A DNA stretch of 41,515 nt, taken from contig NZ_JAOQAH010000118.1 in NCBI RefSeq assembly GCF_025963695.1, positions 1 to 41,515 of the forward strand, written 5' to 3'. The notes under the pieces were generated by a model that was not told where the DNA came from, ran no database searches, and saw nothing but the letters and a program-made list of their open reading frames with translations. The stretch comes from Segetibacter sp. (GTDB lineage Bacteria; Bacteroidota; Bacteroidia; Chitinophagales; Chitinophagaceae). This document shows, piece after piece, positions 36,074-41,515 of this stretch. A program made the translations under genes and the position numbers. How positions within the stretch are numbered: position 1 is the first letter of the stretch; every line of letters begins with the position of its first letter.

Positions 36074-37069
36074 ATGAAAAACAAATTGGTTAGGCAAGCT
36101 GTGCGAAGTCTTTTTTTATTGGTCAGCAGTAGCACGAATATCAGACTTCCGTTGCGACGCTCCGTTCCACTACAACTTTTCATAGCAGCATTCATGTTTT
36201 GCGTGGGCCTTACAGCCTGTGAAAAAAACATTGATATCAAACTAAATAATGGCGAACCCTTGTTGGTTGTAGAAGCCTATATCAACAACCAAATGCGCGA
36301 ATACAACTATGTTGTACTAAGTCGCAGCCTCGAATACTTTTCAACCGATTTTCAAAGCACAGCTGTTTCTAATGCCACTGTTACCATAACCGAAGGCGAG
36401 CTGGTTAATCAACAATATGTTTGGAACCCTGCCAGTAAAGTTCAAATGTCGGAGGCTAATCTACCTATCGTTCCTGCTAATTTTAGAAAGGGTGTTTACT
36501 TCGATCCACGCCTGGTAACCAATCCTCAAAGTGCGTTAATTGGGGTTCCTGGTAAAAGTTACCTTCTCGAAATTTCTGCGGGTTTAAATAAATATACTGC
36601 GGTTACTACCTTGCTGACGCCTGTACCTATTGATAGCCTTACAGCCGGTTATTCGTACCGCGACACCGAAGACAACAACAAATTGAAGTTTCGTATTACA
36701 AATCACTATAAAGATCCCGACACATTAAATAATACCCAGTTTTACTATTATCGACACCCCGAAAATCGACACAATTTTGGTTGGGGAGGAATATCAAGAA
36801 GCCGGGCTTTTGGTGTTGATGACGTTACAAACGGGCAAGAAATACATCTTACTCATCCGCGTGGTTTTCTTGTCGGAGATACAGTAAATTATTACATGGC
36901 AAGTGTAACACGGGATGTCTACAATTTTTGGGACACTTACAGCAAAGCCCGAAATAACAACGGGCCTTTTGCCACGCCGGTTACGCTAAAAACCAACATG
37001 ACCGGAAACAATGTTACCGGTTGTTTTAGCGGATTAAGTTTGAATTCCAGGACGATAATTATAAAGTAG
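36074..37069 (+). CDS. DUF4249 family lipoprotein, coupled to the TonB receptor
   Basis: 331 residues. Long N-terminal segment ending in the lipobox LTAC (Cys49) after FIAAFMFCVG, so a lipid-anchored outer-membrane protein is likely. Following text EKNIDIKLNNGEPLLVVEAY matches the start of DUF4249 proteins. The start codon lies 2 bp after the receptor stop, which points to translational coupling. DUF4249 has no known activity; genomic pairing with TonB receptors suggests a surface binding or plug-like partner analogous to SusD. Ends with no clear terminator. The signal region is unusually long before the hydrophobic core. Confidence 0.85.
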   Translation: MKNKLVRQAVRSLFLLVSSSTNIRLPLRRSVPLQLFIAAFMFCVGLTACEKNIDIKLNNGEPLLVVEAYINNQMREYNYVVLSRSLEYFSTDFQSTAVSNATVTITEGELVNQQYVWNPASKVQMSEANLPIVPANFRKGVYFDPRLVTNPQSALIGVPGKSYLLEISAGLNKYTAVTTLLTPVPIDSLTAGYSYRDTEDNNKLKFRITNHYKDPDTLNNTQFYYYRHPENRHNFGWGGISRSRAFGVDDVTNGQEIHLTHPRGFLVGDTVNYYMASVTRDVYNFWDTYSKARNNNGPFATPVTLKTNMTGNNVTGCFSGLSLNSRTIIIK

Positions 37070-37220
37070 AGCGCTTGATTTTTGAACGTTTAGTTCGGTA
37101 AAATCTGTTATTTCCGCCATCGTTTTACGTCTCTCGTTGTTCCAATTTACTTTAACGCTTTCTTACATATGACAGCATGGCAAATGGCAACAAACGGATT
37201 ATGAATTGTGTTATCAGTGC

Positions 37221-38312
37221 ATGCAAATTTCAGATGCTTTTCTACCTACAGATATAACAATTTCCCCCGAAAAACCTGCTAAGCTTTGGATGCCTAAAAG
37301 AGTTCTGTTTACTCCCGATGCATTAGATGAACCTTTTGGTCAAAAGATATTAGAGCGGGTTAAGCAGTACAACCTTCCCGTTGAAATATTGAAGAACAAC
37401 AGGGTAACAGGATTGCGCGGGGAGACAGAAAGAGAAACCTATAAACTTGCCAAAAGTACTTTGGCTATTGTGAATGCTTCACCGTCGGCTTTCAGGCTTC
37501 GTCCTATTCCACCGTCTGCAGATTTCCAGTTCCACCTTGCAGAAGGGTGCCCGGCTCATTGCCAGTATTGTTACCTCGCTGGTAGCTTACAGGGGCCTCC
37601 TGCCATTCGTGTATTCGCTAATTTGCCTTTGATTTTAAACAACACGCAGAATTACAAACTTCCCAATAAGACTACCTCTTTTGAAGCAAGCTGTTATACT
37701 GATCCACTAAGTATTGAACATCTTACCGGCAGTCTTGCTGAAACAATCGAGTTTTTCGGAAAGCAGGACAATAAACATTTAAGGTTCGTTACCAAGTTTG
37801 ATGCAGTCGATCCTTTGCTCCATTTAGATCATAATGGTAATAGCCGTTGGAGAATCAGTCTAAACGCTCATTCCATTAGTCGCCGGCTTGAAGGTGGTAC
37901 AGCTTCTATCTCTGCCCGGATAAAAGCCCTGAGAAAGCTGGCACTTCCCCGCTGCCAAGGCGGAGGCAATTATCCTATTGGCGTTGTGCTTGCTCCAATA
38001 ATGCCTATCGAAAACTGGCAGGAAGAATACGGTGTGCTCCTGGATGAATTAAGGCAGCACCTTGATTTTCCGGTTAACCTGACCTTTGAGTTAATCACTC
38101 ACCGTTTTACCCCGGGGTCAAAGCAAGTGCTTACAGAATGGTACCCAAACACAAGCCTTGAAATGAATGAAGAAAACCGTTCTAAAAAGTTGAACAAGTT
38201 TGGCGGAACCAAGTATGTTTATACAAAAGATACCATGAAGGAAATGAAAGCATTCTTCTATGGTGAGATCAATAAGAAATTTCCGGAAGCAGAGATTTTG
38301 TACTGGACGTAG
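37221..38312 (+). CDS. SplB-like radical SAM enzyme (closer to spore photoproduct lyase)
   Basis: 363 residues from ATG 37221 (MQISDAFLPTD); a TTG at 37206 is also in frame. Radical SAM cluster C110-x3-C114-x2-C117 in AEGCPAHCQYCYLAG, with Y116 and Y118 on both sides of C117 as in SPL. FEASCYTDPLSIEHLTGS carries C158, 41 residues after the last cluster Cys, close to the spacing of the SPL hydrogen-donor Cys, and has the same flanking SCxxD/IEHLTxSL pattern as I remember for SPL. Further conserved text: RFVTKFDAVDPLL, FELITHRFTPGSKQV and KYVYTKDTMKEM. SPL repairs UV-induced 5-thyminyl-dihydrothymine in spores. The presumed host does not form spores, so a different UV or repair role is inferred. 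Confidence 0.85.
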   Translation: MQISDAFLPTDITISPEKPAKLWMPKRVLFTPDALDEPFGQKILERVKQYNLPVEILKNNRVTGLRGETERETYKLAKSTLAIVNASPSAFRLRPIPPSADFQFHLAEGCPAHCQYCYLAGSLQGPPAIRVFANLPLILNNTQNYKLPNKTTSFEASCYTDPLSIEHLTGSLAETIEFFGKQDNKHLRFVTKFDAVDPLLHLDHNGNSRWRISLNAHSISRRLEGGTASISARIKALRKLALPRCQGGGNYPIGVVLAPIMPIENWQEEYGVLLDELRQHLDFPVNLTFELITHRFTPGSKQVLTEWYPNTSLEMNEENRSKKLNKFGGTKYVYTKDTMKEMKAFFYGEINKKFPEAEILYWT

Positions 38313-38704
38313 AGGCGACTTCAAAGCGATCATTGCCAGTGAACTAATCATCATTTCTACCAGTGGCAAAAAGCTGCTGTTTATTTAAAGATTTCTGTAC
38401 AGGTTTCAGCTGAAGAACACCTGCAAAGGGGTTTAAGTGTTCCGATAGGATTACTTAAATCTAGTGCGGGGAGCAGGACTGTGTCAGGGAACTGTGAGAA
38501 GTTGCACAGCAAAGGAACTTGCAGTACATTGGAAGACAAAAAGCATGGCCATTTTTACAGCGTTGGTGACCGTGAAATAGCACATCTCAAAACTTTTGCA
38601 GTGGTAATGGGGATTTTATTAAACCTGAAGTTTTTCAAATGGCATAACTTGATAATCGCTTTAACCTTGCCACCGGTCTGGTCACAGTATAATAAATACA
38701 AGAA
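38313..38704. other. gap containing direct repeat A
   Basis: 392 bp between the SplB-like and DUF3500 genes. Contains repeat A (38431-38543). A GTG-started 75-codon frame (38481-38708) begins inside the repeat and overlaps the DUF3500 start by ATGA; it has two hydrophobic stretches near its end (FAVVMGILLNLKF; LIIALTLPP) but no family signal, so I do not call it a gene. Confidence 0.45.
38431..38543 (+). repeat. direct repeat A flanking the DUF3500 gene
   Basis: Begins GTTTAAGTGTTCCGATAGGA. Aligns, largely without gaps, with 39930-40039 at roughly three quarters identity by eye. Shared blocks include GCAGGACTGT and CACAGCAAAGGAAC (A) versus TACAGCAAAAGAAC (B). Same orientation as copy B. Confidence 0.75.
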
Positions 38705-39901
38705 ATGAAAAAAACAGTATCCCTAATTATTATTTCAATGTTTGTAATTCTATGCGGGCAAACTAACAAAGCTATTGCTCAACCTGTCTACGGCGCCTTG
38801 AATGACAGGTTTAGAAAATCGGAAAATGACAATTTAAACAAACCTTACCAGGGGATAGTTACCTCAAAGGGTATAGAAAAAGGATTGTTCCCAATTAAAT
38901 CAACAGGAGTAACCACGGAACCGATTAAAAAGGCAGGTGAAATATTTTTAAAATCGCTGAACAAAGAACAATTAGCAAAAACGCAATTTGACATTCAAAA
39001 TAATGAATGGCAAAAGTGGGCAAATGTGGACAATGGTTTGTACAGACGGCAGGGAGTTAGTATTAAAGAAATGACCAAAGAACAAAGAAAATTTGCGTTT
39101 CAGCTTATGCAAAGGGCATTAAGTGCCAAGGGTTTGCAACTAAGTAAGGATATTATGAAAACTGATCAAACTTTGAGAGAGCTGAACAACGATAACCCAA
39201 TTTACGATGAAGAGCTTTATTTTTTTACGATAATGGGCAAGCCCTCAATGACCAAAGCCTGGGGCTGGCAAATAGATGGACATCATTTGGTTATCAATTA
39301 TTTCATTTTAGGCGACCAGGTTGTTATGACACCAACCTTTATGGGAGGAGAACCGATCATCACAACTTCGGGGAAATATAAAGGGAATGTAATCTTTCAA
39401 GACGAACAAAATATTGGATTGAAGTTTATGCAATCCCTTTCGGCTGAGCAGCAAAAAGGAGCTACTTTATCCTTGGATAAAGGAAGAAATAATATTGCAG
39501 CAGAAGCTTTCTCGGATAGCAAAACAGTGGATTTTCAGGGCTTGTCAACAGCACAAATGACTGTAGAACAAAAAGGGAAATTATTAGATTTAGCAAAGCA
39601 GTATATTTCTAATATGGAAAATGGACACGCCAAAGTTAAAATGGAGGATATAAAAAAACATTTAGACAATACATGGTTTGCCTGGATTGGTAAGACCGAT
39701 AAAGATGCTGTTTTCTATTATCGCATTCACAGTCCTGTAGTATTGATAGAATTTGACCACCAGGCACCGATCGGAATACCGGGGCAAGGTCGTGAAGCAA
39801 CAAAAAATCACATCCATACAATAGTTAGGACACCTAATGGAAACGACTACGGAAAAGATTTATTAAAACAACATTTGGAACAATCTCACAATCACCAATA
39901 A
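38705..39901 (+). CDS. secreted DUF3500 family protein
   Basis: 398 residues. Signal peptide 1-26 (MKKTVSLIIISMFVILCGQT...IAQ). DUF3500-type features: a helical N-terminal half with FLKSLNKEQLAKTQFD, LYRRQGVSIKEMTKEQRKFA, then AWGWQIDGHHLVINYFILGD, and a C-terminal half FYYRIHSPVVLIEFDHQAP with HIHTIVRTPNGNDYG and LLKQHLEQS. His-rich end (HNH). Length is normal for the family (350-420). The biochemical role is not known. It is flanked by direct repeats A and B, so it may be a discrete segment. No partner genes share the operon. Confidence 0.85.
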   Translation: MKKTVSLIIISMFVILCGQTNKAIAQPVYGALNDRFRKSENDNLNKPYQGIVTSKGIEKGLFPIKSTGVTTEPIKKAGEIFLKSLNKEQLAKTQFDIQNNEWQKWANVDNGLYRRQGVSIKEMTKEQRKFAFQLMQRALSAKGLQLSKDIMKTDQTLRELNNDNPIYDEELYFFTIMGKPSMTKAWGWQIDGHHLVINYFILGDQVVMTPTFMGGEPIITTSGKYKGNVIFQDEQNIGLKFMQSLSAEQQKGATLSLDKGRNNIAAEAFSDSKTVDFQGLSTAQMTVEQKGKLLDLAKQYISNMENGHAKVKMEDIKKHLDNTWFAWIGKTDKDAVFYYRIHSPVVLIEFDHQAPIGIPGQGREATKNHIHTIVRTPNGNDYGKDLLKQHLEQSHNHQ

Positions 39902-39929
39902 AAATGCGAACCGGCAACATGGCTTAGGC

Positions 39930-40039
39930 GTTTAATTGTTTTGATAGGATCACTAAAACTAATGCTGGTGGCAGGACTGTCACGGGAAACTGTGAAAAGT
40001 TGTACAGCAAAAGAACCTGAAGCATTAGAAAGCAAAGGG
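39930..40039 (+). repeat. direct repeat B flanking the DUF3500 gene
   Basis: Begins GTTTAATTGTTTTGATAGGA, aligning with repeat A. The frame reading AGLSRETVKSCTAKEPE in B parallels AGLCQGTVRSCTAKELA in A, so the pair could derive from a small gene or from a structured element. Confidence 0.75.
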
Positions 40040-40221
40040 TCTTATAAAATTGCAGCTAGTAAACTTTATACTGGACATTGTCCTGTTACAATCAATGGTT
40101 TAATTTGCCCTTTGGAAGACTTGAATCAACAAGTACCTAATAATCCTTCATCACTTCGCCCAATTTTAAGGGACGAAAAGAATTTTTTGATCTTCTGGAT
40201 TGCGCTGAATTAAGATAAAAA

Positions 40222-40241
40222 GTACAAGAGTGCGACGCAAC
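40222..40241 (+). repeat. REP-like dispersed repeat, copy 8
   Basis: GTACAAGAGTGCGACGCAAC, matches the consensus. Tail AGTAGGACGAGGCTTGGTAA parallels AGTAGTACTTGGGCTAAGTA after the copy at 14840. Confidence 0.85.
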
Positions 40242-40421
40242 AAAAGTTATTAAGTAGGACGAGGCTTGGTAAAAAAACTAGTTAAGTTATTATCAAAACA
40301 ATTTGATAGCGCTTTCTTAAGATGATCTTTTGCAGCAGAAAAAACCGTGGTGCAAAAGAGCATTTTCATTTTATTTAGTATTGATATCAGACTTTTCAAA
40401 ATTGCGGTAAGAAGCAAACGA

Positions 40422-41515
40422 TCAAGCCTTACTCTTGCTGACAGCTTCCATAAGACCCTTTATGTAACCCCAGGCAAAAAGGGACCCAATAGTGCTGTAA
40501 CCTGGAAACTCATTGCTGTCACCTGCCATAGTAGGAACATGATCGGGTCTTATAGGACCTCTGAAACCAATATTGTAGTAAGCTTCCATCGCTTTGTACA
40601 TATCAATCTGGCCTTCATCGTGAAATGTTTCTGTAAAAGCCTCGCTAGGTATTTTTCCACTCAGGTCCTGCACATTTCTAAAATGAACAAAGTGAATTAA
40701 TTTCTTTTTTCCAAAGTATTTCACAGTCTCGGGAATATTTGCTCCCATAAGAGAGAAATTGCCCTGGCACATAGTAATGCCGTTACTAGGACTTGGATAA
40801 AGGTTTATTAAACGCTTAAAGTTATCGACAGAGGTCATGATACGGGAGATGCCTTTAATATTGTCGACCTGGGGATCATCGGGGTGCATGGCCAGTTTTA
40901 TACCTACTTTTTCAGCCTCAGGAATAACAGCTTTTAAAAAATACTCCAGGTTTTTCCATAGAGTTTCTTTGGTAACCAGGCCATATTGTGTCGGCGGTGC
41001 ATTTTTGATAGTTTCATAATCAAAAGCAGTCATCAAAGCGCCACCGCGACCTGGTCTGGCATTATCAGTTCTGTACCAACCAATCGCCGGCATCCAGTTA
41101 TAGCAGATTGTATCAACACCAGCCTTGGACAAACTCTTCATTAAAGTGATAAAATTTGCAATCTCTTCATCACGTCCAGCCAGTCCAAGTTTTGTTTTTT
41201 CTCCCAGTGAAGGCGGACCTTCCACTACATTGAAATTTAATCCTACTTTGCTCCATGCTTCCTTTACCGCCAATACAGACCTTTCCTCAAACGGCCGGGC
41301 CGTATCTAAGCCGACCATTTTTGTATTTATTCCTCCCACCGCTCCAAATACATTCATTTGTTTCAGCAAAGCAATCTTGCGATCATTCATTCCGCTGAAA
41401 TAGGCTTCACTTGCCTGCATACCTGCATCTTTTGCCAGGTCTGATACACCTGATTTAATATGACCCTTTTCTGTGATAATGGGAGAACTGGCAATAGAAG
41501 AGGTAAACCCTCCAA
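40422..41515 (-). CDS. uxuA: mannonate dehydratase (5' end beyond the window)
   Basis: 363 codons are visible; the frame stays open past the right edge (the residues before the first internal ATG read GGFTSSIASSPIITEKGHI), so the true N-terminus, probably with an export signal, is outside. UxuA is a TIM-barrel enzyme dehydrating D-mannonate to 2-keto-3-deoxygluconate in hexuronate catabolism. Seen motifs: MQASEAYFSGMNDRKIALLK, NWMPAIGWYRTD, LAMHPDDPQVDNIKGISRI, ITMCQGNFSLMG, IHFVHFRNVQ, TFHDEGQIDMYKAMEAYY and IRPDHVPTMAGD, including the His/Asp/Cys residues that coordinate the metal in the family. It fits the pectin/uronate theme suggested by the GH28-like enzyme. Transcribed toward the DUF3500 region. 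Confidence 0.9.
   Translation of the reverse strand, partial: GGFTSSIASSPIITEKGHIKSGVSDLAKDAGMQASEAYFSGMNDRKIALLKQMNVFGAVGGINTKMVGLDTARPFEERSVLAVKEAWSKVGLNFNVVEGPPSLGEKTKLGLAGRDEEIANFITLMKSLSKAGVDTICYNWMPAIGWYRTDNARPGRGGALMTAFDYETIKNAPPTQYGLVTKETLWKNLEYFLKAVIPEAEKVGIKLAMHPDDPQVDNIKGISRIMTSVDNFKRLINLYPSPSNGITMCQGNFSLMGANIPETVKYFGKKKLIHFVHFRNVQDLSGKIPSEAFTETFHDEGQIDMYKAMEAYYNIGFRGPIRPDHVPTMAGDSNEFPGYSTIGSLFAWGYIKGLMEAVSKSKA

Larger units (their letters stand above)
39902..40421. other. gap containing direct repeat B and a REP-like repeat
   Basis: 520 bp between DUF3500 and the convergent UxuA-like gene. Holds repeat B (39930-40039) and the REP-like copy at 40222-40241. A 90-codon frame spanning repeat B (39941-40213) has no family resemblance and is not called. 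Confidence 0.45.

Noticed and set aside
37070..37220. ATG at 37201 or TTG at 37206 as start of the SplB-like gene
   Set aside because: 37201 is out of frame; the TTG is possible, but ATG 37221 gives the more natural N-terminus.
38481..38708. 75-codon frame overlapping the DUF3500 start by ATGA
   Set aside because: GTG start inside a repeat, no family resemblance; kept only as a note.
1880..40241. GTGCGAC start of a group II intron
   Set aside because: The motif is followed by no intron domains or reverse transcriptase, and the copies share only about 20-50 bp.

Overview
The window looks like a chromosome segment of a Bacteroidota bacterium, most likely family Chitinophagaceae. The grounds are AT-rich DNA, weak ribosome-binding sites, two TonB-dependent receptors with carboxypeptidase-like N-terminal domains, a DUF4249 lipoprotein next to a receptor, many exported glycoside hydrolases, and a one-component membrane regulator with periplasmic LamG/kelch-like domains. 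The genus cannot be fixed from sequence alone.

Layout. (1) 1-9000, minus strand: a glycan-degradation block with GH95 (8995 to 6488), a GH28-like beta-helix enzyme (6139 to 4676), a membrane-spanning regulator (4526 to 1971, interrupted by one in-frame TGA) and the N-terminal part of a GH92 mannosidase (1469 to the window edge). No SusC/SusD pair lies inside this block. (2) 9000-15000: a small secreted PepSY-like protein with a clear terminator, a structured GC-rich intergenic element, then a sigma-54 response regulator and a hybrid histidine kinase with REC and HPt domains. The last two are convergent and 6 bp apart, and together hold every step of a phosphorelay. (3) 15000-17000, minus: an exported DJ-1/PfpI protein with a metal-binding-like N-terminus, just downstream of a GlxA-type AraC regulator. 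(4) 17400-25600, plus: a large Oar-like TonB receptor, a CPA1 Na+/H+ antiporter and an exported GH36 alpha-galactosidase. (5) 25600-33500: bestrophin-like channel, FAD oxidoreductase with C-terminal Rieske domain, a spore-photoproduct-lyase-family radical SAM protein, a gene remnant, a Tat-exported Gfo/Idh/MocA oxidoreductase, a DEAD-box helicase (DEVD variant) and a small release-factor-like protein. (6) 33600-41515: a TonB receptor coupled to a DUF4249 lipoprotein, a second and more canonical spore-photoproduct-lyase-like enzyme, a DUF3500 protein between two copies of a ~110 bp direct repeat, and a 5'-truncated mannonate dehydratase.

How it fits together. GH92, GH95, the GH28-like enzyme, GH36, the oxidoreductase and UxuA suggest saprophytic use of fucose-, galactose-, mannose- and uronate-containing plant or microbial polymers. 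The signalling genes are probably tied to envelope or nutrient sensing; this is inference.

The most unusual non-coding signal is a family of eight 20-bp extragenic repeats (consensus GTACAAGNGTGCGACGCAAC, dyad core TGCG-A-CGCA). They occur singly and as two inverted pairs, which recalls REP/REPIN elements. Other points of interest are the in-frame TGA that splits sensor from DNA-binding domain, two different SPL-family enzymes in a lineage not known to sporulate, and several perfect long hairpins in gene-free gaps. No tRNA, rRNA, CRISPR array, phage or intact insertion sequence was seen.
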